Assembly: GCF_900128495.1 (NCBI RefSeq)
Contig: NZ_LT635801.1
Coordinates: 2,628,590 to 2,692,589 of the forward strand
Origin: Bacteroides ilei
Lineage (GTDB): Bacteria; Bacteroidota; Bacteroidia; Bacteroidales; Bacteroidaceae
DNA length: 64,000 nt
Reading direction: 5' to 3'
The notes beneath the pieces are model-generated. The model made no database searches, was not told the origin of the DNA, and was given only the letters and a program-made list of their open reading frames with translations. Below are positions 24,838 through 34,600 of the stretch, one piece after another; within the stretch, counting starts at the first letter, position 1; every line of letters starts with the position of its first letter. The position numbers and the translations under genes are program-made.

Positions 24838-27800
24838 ATGAAAAAACGTTTGCTTTATCTCTTGATGTTTCTTTTGTCCGGTTTGTCTGTAAAGGCACAG
24901 CTGAACTGTACATTTACCCATTATTCATTGGAGGATGGGTTATCCGAGAATTCCGTAATGGATATGGTGCAGGACCATGACGGACTGATATGGTTTGCTA
25001 CATGGGATGGTGTAAACCGGTTTGACGGGTATGACTTCAAGGTATATAAAGCGCGTCAGGGCAATGATTTGATGTGGAGTTCAAACCGTGTAGACCGCGT
25101 ATGCGTGGATAAAAACGGTGATGTATGGTGCCTGACCTATGACGGACGGGTATCGCGTTTTGACAAGCGGATGGAACATTTTACTGAAATACCGATTGAC
25201 GGTAAAGGTAAGAATCTGGTCATCACTTCAATTGTGACCTTGAAGAACGGAACCATATGGCTGTTGACTGATTTGGACGGAGGTGTCCGTGTAACGACCG
25301 ATCCTGAAACAGGACGTCTGTCGACAAAAGTCTATCTTTCTACTGTTACTGACCAGCATAGCGAACAGATCAATTCTGTTTTTCTGGATTCCAAGAACCG
25401 GGAGTGGCTCTTGACACGTAACGGATTGTTACGTATCGACGGGAATACAGGGAAAAGTACCTCTTTTTTTGTCAATTCACATGCAAATGGAAGAAATAAC
25501 CAGAACCAGCCGTTCTATTCAGCCTTGATGATGGATAATGCCATCTATTTCGGTTCTACTCTCGGGCGGATATGGAAATATTCGTATTCATCGAAAGACG
25601 GTGATATGTTCAATCTGCATGAATTGGCCGTCAAGGATGATGTGGTGTCTTTGGGCAAATTGCCGGGTAAGAAGTTGGCGATAGCTACCCGGACGAATGG
25701 TTTTGCTGTAGGTAATTCCAAACTTGATTACGTCACCTATTATAATGGAGAAAAGTTGGGATTTGATTTTCAAAGTTATCCAGTTCAGTCCATGTATGTT
25801 GACAGCCGTAATGAGTTATGGTTCGAGATAAGGAAAGTGGGATGTGTGGCACATTTCAATACACATACCGGGATTTTCAAGGTAGAGCAGATGATGGTGG
25901 AACGTGATGCTGCCGACCGTTCTGTTCCTGCATTCAAAATCTGTGAAGACACCAAAGGTAATCTGTGGGTTCATCCGTTAGGGGGAGGCTTGTCTTGGTT
26001 TGACCGTCAGAGCAACAGACTGCTTCCTTTTTATGACGAAGTTGGTTCTGTTACCTGGCGCTTTTCAAACAAACTGCATGCCATGATGATCGACCGCCAG
26101 GGAAATCTTTGGCTTGGGACTCATTCCAAAGGTCTGGAAAAAGTCACATTTTATGAAAGCGAATTTCACCGGATAAAACCGATGGATTGCAACTATGATA
26201 CCAATGCCAACCAGGTCCGTTCTTTGTGTCAGGATAGCAGGAAACGTTTCTGGGTGGGAACGCGTGACGGAAAGATATCTCTTTATGCTTCCGATTATAC
26301 TTACTTGGGATATCTTACCGAAGCCGGGACTGTCAGTAAGACCGGCAAGGAATTGCGTGTCTCGTCATATAAGATTATAGAAGATTCAAAAGGAAATATC
26401 TGGATCGCTTCAAAAGGTGAAGGTGTTATCCGCCTTGTACCGCAGGGAGACTCATACCGGATAAGCCGGTATACGTATGATGCTAGGAATATCTACAGCT
26501 TGAGCCATAACAGTGTATACGATCTGTGTGAAGACCATTCCGGACGTATCTGGGTGGTTACGTTCGGCGGAGGACTCAATTATATGCTTCCCCAGATAGA
26601 CGGAAGTTACCGCTTCATCAATTATCGGAATAACCTGAAATCTTTCCCGATGGACCGTTGCTATAAGGCTCGTCGTATCCTTCTTGACCAGAAAGGTATT
26701 TTGTGGTTGGCTACTTCCAACGGGCTGTTGGCCTTCAGTGAGAAGTTTACCCGTCCTGAGAATATTGAATTCAAGCTGTATGCCCGTGTTTCGGACAATC
26801 TGGACGCACTGAGTAATAATGATATTTATGATATTTTGCTGACCAGTAGGAACCGCCTGTTCTTTGCGACCTTCGGTGGTGGGCTGAATGAACTAAAAAG
26901 CCTGGATAGAAAAGGTAATGCACGGTTTGCATCTTTTGGAACCCGGAACGGATTGCCGGCCGATGTCCTGTTTTCTTTGGCGGAAGATAAAAGCGGTAAT
27001 ATCTGGATAGGTTCGGAAGGTGGTTTGAGTAAGATGAACATAAATACCTATCATTTCGACAATTACCTGAAACCGGAATTGGGGGACGAATTGTTGTTTG
27101 AAGAGGCTACTGCCTTACGTGCCGATGACGGGCGTCTGTTGTTCGGGTCGAATAGAGGAGTGTTGGCTTTTCTTCCGGAGCAGATCCGTAAGAATACCTA
27201 TATTCCGGAACTGGTCTTTACCGGTCTGAAAATATCGAACAGAAATGTAGTGCCTGGCGTCGGTTCTGTCCTGCCCGAGTCCTTGAACAGCCTGAAGAAT
27301 CTGGTTCTGTCGCATAAGGAGAATACGATAACCGTTTCTTTTGCTGCTCTTGACATGACTTATCCTGAAAATGTCCGTTATGCCTATATTCTGGAAGGAT
27401 TCGATGACGGTTGGAATTATGTAAACAAACAGCGTACTGCAACTTATACCAACCTGCCTCACGGTGATTATGTGTTGAAGGTGAGATCGACCAATAGCGC
27501 TGGAATGTGGGTCGACAATGAGCATATATTGCCCATTAAGATTGAGCCTTCGTTTTGGGAGACCCCTTATGCTTATGTGCTGTATGCGGTTTTGTTCCTG
27601 TCTGTCTTGCTGGGAGGTACCTATATTCTGTTTGTCATTTTCCGACTGAAACATGAGGTTTCCGTCGAACAGCAGGTTACGGCTATGAAGCTGCGCTTTT
27701 TTACGAATATTTCTCATGAATTACGGACCCCTTTGACTCTTATTGAAGGGCCGGTAGAATATATCTTGAAACATAAGGATTTGGATAAGGAGATACGTGA

Positions 27801-29298
27801 GCAGTTGCAGGTTGTGGAAAGGAATACCAACCGGATGTTGAGGCTGGTCAACCAGATTTTGGATTTCCGTAAGATTCAGAACAATAAGATGAAGCTTTGT
27901 GTAGAGCAGGTGGATATTGTACCTTTCGTACACCGGATTATGGATAATTTCCAGTCGCTGGCCGAGTCGAATAAGATTGATTTTATTTTTGAGACTGAGT
28001 GCCAGTCCTTGAAATTATGGATTGATGCGGATAAGGTCGAAAAAATTGTCTTCAACCTGTTGTCGAATGCGTTCAAATATACTCCGCAAGGTAAGTGCAT
28101 CACAGTGTTTATCCGCGAAAATGAAGATACAGTTCAGATAGGAGTACAGGATCAGGGTATCGGAATTTCTGAAAAGAACCGTGATTCTGTGTTTGTGCGT
28201 TTTGAGACGTTGCTTGATAAGAATCTGTTTAATCAGAACAGTTCGGGCATAGGATTGGCTTTGGTTAAGGAGTTGGTTGAGTTGCATGGTGCAGAGATTC
28301 GTGTGGACAGTAAAGAGGGTGAAGGCAGTTGCTTTACCGTAGAGTTCAAGAAAGGGAAAGAACATTATCCGGAGAATACGGAATTTATTATCTCGGATAA
28401 TGTGGAAATGGAGAAGAAGGGTACTGGTCAGGCATTTGTGCCTTCGGTTCCGAAAGATGCCGACGGACGTGAAGATGCCGGAGGTCTGAATGTGATGGAG
28501 CGTAACACCATTCTTCTGGTTGAAGATAACCTTGAACTGCGTTTCTTCTTACGGAGTATATTCAGCAACCGGTTCCATATCGTTGAAGCCTCCAATGGTG
28601 CTGAAGGTCTGGAAAAGGCTTTGAAGTATGTTCCGGACATTATTATCAGTGATATCCGTATGCCTGAAAAGGATGGGATTGAAATGACAAAGGAATTGCG
28701 CGATAATCTGCTTACCAGTCATATTCCTATTATTCTGCTTACTGCCAAAACGGATACGGACAGCAAGCTTCAAAGCATGGAACTGGGGGTAGACAGTTAT
28801 ATTACCAAGCCGTTCAGTGCCGTCTATCTGGAAGCTCGTGTCAATAACCTGTTGGGACGCCGTCAGAAGTTGCAGCAATATTATTGTGAACATTTGATGG
28901 ATATTCGTGAAAAGTCTGAAGAAAAGAAGGTCGAGGAAGAAGACGTGGATACGATGTCTGTACAGGACCGGCAGTTCCTGGAGAAGTTGACGGAGTTGAT
29001 GGAACGTCATATGGATAACGGTGATCTGGTGGTCGATGATCTTGTACGTGAAATGGCAGTCAGCCGTTCAGTATTCTTCAAGAAGCTTAAATCATTGACC
29101 GGACTTGCTCCCGTTGAATTCATCAAGGAGATGCGTGTCAAGCGTGCGGCCCAACTGATAGAAACCGGAGAGTTTAATATGACCCAGATTTCATACATGG
29201 TCGGTATCAATGATCCCCGGTATTTCAGTAAGTGCTTTAAGCAACGTTTCGGGATGACTCCTACCGAGTATAAGGACCGTTCGAAATCAAAATCATGA
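24838..29298 (+). CDS. Hybrid two-component system sensor-regulator (HTCS) of the pectin locus
   Basis: A single 1486-residue protein that senses a pectin oligosaccharide in the periplasm and switches on the locus. Order: signal peptide (about 1-21), two seven-bladed beta-propellers of Reg_prop repeats (about 25-780), a Y_Y_Y domain (about 790-900), one membrane helix (about 910-940), HisKA with H960 in ISHELRTP, HATPase_c (about 1060-1175), a receiver domain with phospho-acceptor D1272 in ISDIRMP, and a C-terminal AraC-type helix-turn-helix (about 1385-1480). All catalytic motifs look intact. The tandem 22-bp repeat at 7751-7794 is a candidate target. It converges on the TamL gene with no gap. 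Confidence 0.95.
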   Translation: MKKRLLYLLMFLLSGLSVKAQLNCTFTHYSLEDGLSENSVMDMVQDHDGLIWFATWDGVNRFDGYDFKVYKARQGNDLMWSSNRVDRVCVDKNGDVWCLTYDGRVSRFDKRMEHFTEIPIDGKGKNLVITSIVTLKNGTIWLLTDLDGGVRVTTDPETGRLSTKVYLSTVTDQHSEQINSVFLDSKNREWLLTRNGLLRIDGNTGKSTSFFVNSHANGRNNQNQPFYSALMMDNAIYFGSTLGRIWKYSYSSKDGDMFNLHELAVKDDVVSLGKLPGKKLAIATRTNGFAVGNSKLDYVTYYNGEKLGFDFQSYPVQSMYVDSRNELWFEIRKVGCVAHFNTHTGIFKVEQMMVERDAADRSVPAFKICEDTKGNLWVHPLGGGLSWFDRQSNRLLPFYDEVGSVTWRFSNKLHAMMIDRQGNLWLGTHSKGLEKVTFYESEFHRIKPMDCNYDTNANQVRSLCQDSRKRFWVGTRDGKISLYASDYTYLGYLTEAGTVSKTGKELRVSSYKIIEDSKGNIWIASKGEGVIRLVPQGDSYRISRYTYDARNIYSLSHNSVYDLCEDHSGRIWVVTFGGGLNYMLPQIDGSYRFINYRNNLKSFPMDRCYKARRILLDQKGILWLATSNGLLAFSEKFTRPENIEFKLYARVSDNLDALSNNDIYDILLTSRNRLFFATFGGGLNELKSLDRKGNARFASFGTRNGLPADVLFSLAEDKSGNIWIGSEGGLSKMNINTYHFDNYLKPELGDELLFEEATALRADDGRLLFGSNRGVLAFLPEQIRKNTYIPELVFTGLKISNRNVVPGVGSVLPESLNSLKNLVLSHKENTITVSFAALDMTYPENVRYAYILEGFDDGWNYVNKQRTATYTNLPHGDYVLKVRSTNSAGMWVDNEHILPIKIEPSFWETPYAYVLYAVLFLSVLLGGTYILFVIFRLKHEVSVEQQVTAMKLRFFTNISHELRTPLTLIEGPVEYILKHKDLDKEIREQLQVVERNTNRMLRLVNQILDFRKIQNNKMKLCVEQVDIVPFVHRIMDNFQSLAESNKIDFIFETECQSLKLWIDADKVEKIVFNLLSNAFKYTPQGKCITVFIRENEDTVQIGVQDQGIGISEKNRDSVFVRFETLLDKNLFNQNSSGIGLALVKELVELHGAEIRVDSKEGEGSCFTVEFKKGKEHYPENTEFIISDNVEMEKKGTGQAFVPSVPKDADGREDAGGLNVMERNTILLVEDNLELRFFLRSIFSNRFHIVEASNGAEGLEKALKYVPDIIISDIRMPEKDGIEMTKELRDNLLTSHIPIILLTAKTDTDSKLQSMELGVDSYITKPFSAVYLEARVNNLLGRRQKLQQYYCEHLMDIREKSEEKKVEEEDVDTMSVQDRQFLEKLTELMERHMDNGDLVVDDLVREMAVSRSVFFKKLKSLTGLAPVEFIKEMRVKRAAQLIETGEFNMTQISYMVGINDPRYFSKCFKQRFGMTPTEYKDRSKSKS

Positions 29299-31626
29299 TC
29301 AGAAAGGATATCCGATGGCGAAATGTATTCCCATGCCTTTCTTGAAATCGGGTATGTTATAGTATCCTTTCTTTTCTGTATCGTATGGTACATGTAGGGC
29401 GATACCCCAATCCAGTCGGAGTACGATGAATGTCAGGTCGTATCGTAGGCCGATACCTGTGCCTAATGCGATATTATCAAAGAAGTTCTTGAAGGTGAAC
29501 TGGGCGTCCGGACGTGCCGGGTCTTCCCGTAACAGCCAAACATTCCCGGCGTCAAGGAAAGTGGCTCCGTCCAGATTCCCTCCGAAGAGGTTGGAAAGCA
29601 GGCGGAATCTGTATTCTATATTTGCTTCCAGCTTGATATCGCCGGTTTCATCTACATAAGAATAGTTGTTTGACTCGGCCGGATGGAACCGTCCCGGGCC
29701 AATGGACCTGATTGTAAATGCACGGATGCTGTTGGCTCCTCCCACATAGAACTGTTCACTATATGGAGCGATAGTCTTGTTTCCGTATGCCCAGATGATT
29801 CCTGCCATGAATCGGGTTGCAATCTGATTCTTTTCGTTCAGATAGAACAGCGGACGGATTTCTGTGGTCCCTTTCAGGAATTGGGCGAAAGGTGTTCCCA
29901 GCAGTTTCTTGTTCTGTTTACTGAATCCTTGTCCGAATGTGGCATAGATCAGTGAAGTTACGTTACCTGCCGAAGTTATGGAGTTTTCCCACCACAGACG
30001 GATTTTTTTCTTTTTCCATGAGTTGTCATAGGTGAATGTGTATGTAACCGATGGGATAAACTGGTCGTCCAGACTGTGGAATAACATCGGGTTGGCCGTT
30101 GCGATGGAGTCAAAGGTTGCGGTTCTGTGTTGCAGATGGTTGAATGACAGATTCAGTGGAGTGACTGTATGTTTCATGCTCCGTGATGGCTGGAAACTGT
30201 ATGAAACTTCTCCGCCGAACGACAGCATCTTGAAATATTTTGCACGGTTCAGCTGTTCGGCATAAAGTTTGAAATTGGTTTGTGCCGGATACATATATGT
30301 ATTGGCACGGTTCTTGACCCATGGTAGGATAAGCCGTGGAAATTCAAGAGACAGACTGGCTCCCAATTCGTATGAGTTCATGACAGACTTTTCTCCTTCA
30401 ACGGTTGAACTGGTCTGCCATTCATAGGATCCTCTCAATTCCAGGTTGAGTGATGCTGCCATTCTCCGGAAGTTTTTCCGGCTGACCTTGAATATGGCTC
30501 CCGGTCCGATCTGCTTTGTACTTTTATTGGTTACATTGAATTCCAGTTCGCTGTCGTAAGGCAGGTCGAATACGGAATTGACCCGTATATCCAGTGTGTC
30601 GTTCCCATTGGAACGTGGAATATATTGGAATTCACTGAACTTGAATACATTCAGTCGGGCCAAGGCTTCTTGCGTATAATTCTGCCGGATCTGGGAGTAA
30701 TATTGTCCGGTATCATACAGGAAACGTTTGCGTAATACGCTGTAGCGGATACCGGGCTTTTTACCTGCATAATGGATAGTAAAATTACGCAGTTTGATGG
30801 AATCGGTCGGTTGTTCACCGTTATAGCCTGTCAGGTAGACTGACGTATGTCCGATGCGGTATGTTTTACGAGCCTCTTTCGGAACATTTTCTTTCGGCAG
30901 CATTTTTAATGCGACGTATCCCGGCCGGGCGATTGTATCGGCCAGGTACGTGAGAAAGTCGTTTCGTGTATAGTAGTAGCCGTTATTACGCAACAGATCT
31001 ACAATACGTTGCTTTTCCTGATTCAGGTTATTGACGTTGAATATATCTCCGCTATGGATGAGGCTTTCGTCTTTTCTGGCATGGATCAGGCTGTCGGCAT
31101 GAGAACTGAACCCTTCGTATGTAATGGTATCTATATAATAAGGTCTTCCCATATCGATGTTGTAACTCAGTTTTACGGCACGGGGGGTCTTTGTACTGTC
31201 TACCTGATAAGTGACTCTTCCATTGAAATATCCGTATTCCTTAAGCAGATTACTTGCCACTTTCGTACGGGTTTCCGGGTTCACGGTAGACAGGTATACC
31301 GGTTCTACAGCCATCTTTTTGAATATCCAGTGCCCTATTCCTTTTTCGTACCGTTCGAAGCGGTTATAGATCCAAAGTCCGAACGGTAAGGGGAAACGTA
31401 TATTCGGATATACGACCAATGCATAGTTAGGGGCAACGCTTACTGCTCCCTGTGCTTCGGCCAGGGCATTCTGTCCTTCCGGACTTTTATCTTCGTTGGC
31501 GACAGTTATCTTTTTCAGTCCCTGGTATAGAATCTCTCCTTCCGGCAAATGTTTGGTTGTCGAACAGGATGCTGCCAGCAAAATAAGCAACAGACTTAAA
31601 ATGATATGTAGTTTACTTCTTTTCAT
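29299..31626 (-). CDS. tamL: TamL, BamA/TamA-like outer-membrane lipoprotein
   Basis: Omp85-family barrel with N-terminal POTRA repeats, partner of TamB in outer-membrane biogenesis. The start at 31626 is chosen over 31680 because it gives a lipoprotein signal (LLAASCSTTKH); the protein is then 775 residues. A lipidated TamA variant (TamL) is the known Bacteroidetes form. The barrel end shows GIGLRYDLTFIVLRLDWGIA and a terminal GYPF. The gene overlaps the 3' end of tamB by 14 bases, so the two are translationally coupled. The longer start would overlap by 68 bases and hide the signal peptide. Confidence 0.9.
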   Translation of the reverse strand: MKRSKLHIILSLLLILLAASCSTTKHLPEGEILYQGLKKITVANEDKSPEGQNALAEAQGAVSVAPNYALVVYPNIRFPLPFGLWIYNRFERYEKGIGHWIFKKMAVEPVYLSTVNPETRTKVASNLLKEYGYFNGRVTYQVDSTKTPRAVKLSYNIDMGRPYYIDTITYEGFSSHADSLIHARKDESLIHSGDIFNVNNLNQEKQRIVDLLRNNGYYYTRNDFLTYLADTIARPGYVALKMLPKENVPKEARKTYRIGHTSVYLTGYNGEQPTDSIKLRNFTIHYAGKKPGIRYSVLRKRFLYDTGQYYSQIRQNYTQEALARLNVFKFSEFQYIPRSNGNDTLDIRVNSVFDLPYDSELEFNVTNKSTKQIGPGAIFKVSRKNFRRMAASLNLELRGSYEWQTSSTVEGEKSVMNSYELGASLSLEFPRLILPWVKNRANTYMYPAQTNFKLYAEQLNRAKYFKMLSFGGEVSYSFQPSRSMKHTVTPLNLSFNHLQHRTATFDSIATANPMLFHSLDDQFIPSVTYTFTYDNSWKKKKIRLWWENSITSAGNVTSLIYATFGQGFSKQNKKLLGTPFAQFLKGTTEIRPLFYLNEKNQIATRFMAGIIWAYGNKTIAPYSEQFYVGGANSIRAFTIRSIGPGRFHPAESNNYSYVDETGDIKLEANIEYRFRLLSNLFGGNLDGATFLDAGNVWLLREDPARPDAQFTFKNFFDNIALGTGIGLRYDLTFIVLRLDWGIALHVPYDTEKKGYYNIPDFKKGMGIHFAIGYPF

Positions 31627-34600
31627 TGTTTCCGGTTTCTGTTTTTGTTTCTTCTTCGGCAGGTATCTTTTCTTTCTCATTTTGCTTTTCTTCCTTTTCT
31701 CTTCTCTTTTTCCTTGTCTTGAAGATGAATAATTCTCCCAGTTTGCTGACTTTTTTCCTCAAGACGATACCGGCTCCGGTTTCGGTTACCTCACCGTCAA
31801 GAATGCTTTCATAATTCTTGTTATGGAACAGTTTGATGTAGCGTGTACCGCTGTTGTCGAGCCTGTATTCCAGGGATATATTGTCAATGAATGCCTCTTC
31901 TTCCTGCTGGGCATCGTTTCCGGTCGATATTTTTCCGCCTATTACGACTTGGAAACGGTTATTCCAGAAACGTTTTGTAAACTGGATATTGTAGTCTGTT
32001 CCTGATGTCCCGTTTGTTCCGTCACTGTTTTCCATACCGAAATTGATATCAATACTCTTTAGGGCATTGCCTGCAATCTTGTTGATTTCACCTTGCAGGA
32101 ATGAGTTCAGCATGTTATTGGTGTCGAAACCTTTGCTTGTGGAATTTTCGGACAAGTACATTCCCGTTACCAGCATGGTGATAGCCAGCTTGTTCTTTTC
32201 TTCGGGCGATTTCGATGCCAGTTCGTTCTGCATGCTTCCGTCATCGGGTGCCGCAAGAGTAAAGGTAAATCCTAGATTATCCAGCCGGTTGGTCAGGTTG
32301 ACACCTACGTCAAAGTTTACCATACGTGAAGAGTTCTCGTCATTGGGAACCGAAGCCCGCACACGTTCCGAGGCCTGTATGTTCAGGGTCGGGTTCATTA
32401 CATTGCCGGTCCATTCAATGTAGCTTCCTTCCTGTACCCGGAATGTCTTGAGCGGGATAATCGGCATCTGGTATTTCAGTTCTCCACTGATGAGTGAATA
32501 TCTTCCGTTCATGACCATGTTTCCGTCAGGTTGATATTGGAATGACAAGTCGCCTCCTCCTTCCAGCAGCATGTAGTTGCTGCCATTGGAATTCAGGTCA
32601 ACCCGTGCCTGTACGGCATTATCTATGTGGATTGTCATCAGCATGTCAATGCCGCCTAAGGCCAGGGTTGGAAGTCCGGTCCTTTCAACTTTGGTCGTAT
32701 CACTGAAATCGACGAAAGTCACAGTTTCGCTCAGATTGTCTTCCACAGTCAGCGGAGAGTCTGTCATGACATAGGTAAAGTCGCTGGACCCGAGAATGTT
32801 GATGTTCCCTTTCATTTGCAGATTATCGAATGTCCCTTTCATGGTCGAATTGAAATCCACATCCAGTTTCCCGTATACTATGGCCTCTTTGGTTTGTTTG
32901 GCGTTGATCAGTTCGAAATTCCGGGCATACATCCTTAAGTCCAGTTGCATGGCTGCCAGGTCGGATACATCGACAAGTCCGTTGATGACAAACGGTGATT
33001 TTCCTTGGGTCGTAATCTTGAAATTGTTGAACTGTAATTGACTATCCTCTATCTTGACCGGATCTTTGTCGAACTGCAGCATCAATGACAGTTGGGGAAT
33101 GTTCAGCGTTGTATTGTCAAAGCTTACTTCACCGTTCAGGACAGGTTTGTCGCTGCTTCCGTCTACACTCATGGTGCCGTTCAGTTTTCCTCCCATAACA
33201 GCCATTCTGTCGGGTATAAACGCATTGGCAATACTTAGCGGAAATTCCGACAAGGACATGTCCGCTGAAATCCTGTCTTCCGGATCGGTTTCAGATGCTC
33301 CTACATACGATCCGTTGATGGCCATGATTTCGTTATTGTCCAGGCTGATAAAACCGTCTATGGTATGTTCTCCGCTCTCTTTTGGCAGATAGACAAGATT
33401 CATTCCTATATTACCTATTTCCTGTTTGTTATAGGTAAGCTTGTCGGCCGAAACCTCTGCGGCGACCTGCATGTCTTCTTTTGTCTGGATATAATGTGCC
33501 TCGGCGCTGATTGAGCCTGTTATATCAGGCATGTATGGTACTATCCTTTTCAATTCGCCGATATCAATACGGTTAAGTCCGACAGTCAGGTTCTGTTGGC
33601 TCAACGAATCCGGTGTAGAATAGAACGAGATACCTGTGTGGTTGTCGTCATACAGGTTCAGGTCGGCATGTATCCGTCCGTTGTCTCCCAGGTAGATATA
33701 GTTGTCTTTGTTTACATGGAACGGGCGATAGATAAGTGTCGGAGTATCGGGACTGATGTGCAGACTGATACCTCTTCTACGGAGTTCGGCCAGCAATCCC
33801 AGATTTACTCCCTCTTCATTCTTGTCGTTTAAGTATTTGATGCCCAATTGGGCTGTCGTTGTGCCGATATAGCCGTCTAATGTTATGTTAAAGGCTTCCT
33901 GTCGTTTGCTGGCCAGTGCCTTGACTCCACTTTTCAGCTTCAGTTCGCTGGAATCTTGCAGTGCGGTAAAATAAATTGTATCCAGCCGGAGGCTGTCGGT
34001 ACGCAGTCCATAGAGTTTGGCCGAACCGTTCAGCCCTGTTTCCGGTGAAGTATTCAGGTCGATATTCAGCCGGTCATAGCGTATCTTTTGGATGGCCAAG
34101 AAATTAGCCAAGGGATTGTCGGAACGGGAAAGAACTCTCAGTCTGGCTTGCGGATACATGGTTTTCAATGTTGCCTGCTCAATACTCTTTTCTTTCCACT
34201 GTGTGGAAAGTTCTGTCATGAGTCTGTTTGCATCAGATGTAAATTTTTCCAGGCTTCCCATCGTCTTGAACAGAAATACGAGGTCACCTGCATTTACGTA
34301 ACAGCGTACCGAATCGGGTGACATGGTAAATCCGGCATTCAAGTCTTTTGTATGGTAACTTTTTTCTCCGGCATCAAGGATGATATTTTTAAGTGACGCA
34401 CGTGCCTTGTGGTTATCCTTCATATTAGTTTCCAGGTGGGCCACCACTTCCATAGAGGGTTTGAGGTTTGTAGATCCCGGACTTAAGGCTTGCAGGTCAA
34501 TCTTTTTCAGTTCTGCACTCAGGTCGGCAACCACTTGTCTGGGATGAAGGGTGGCATCCAGTCGGGTGGACATATTGATCACCGTATTGACAATATTCAG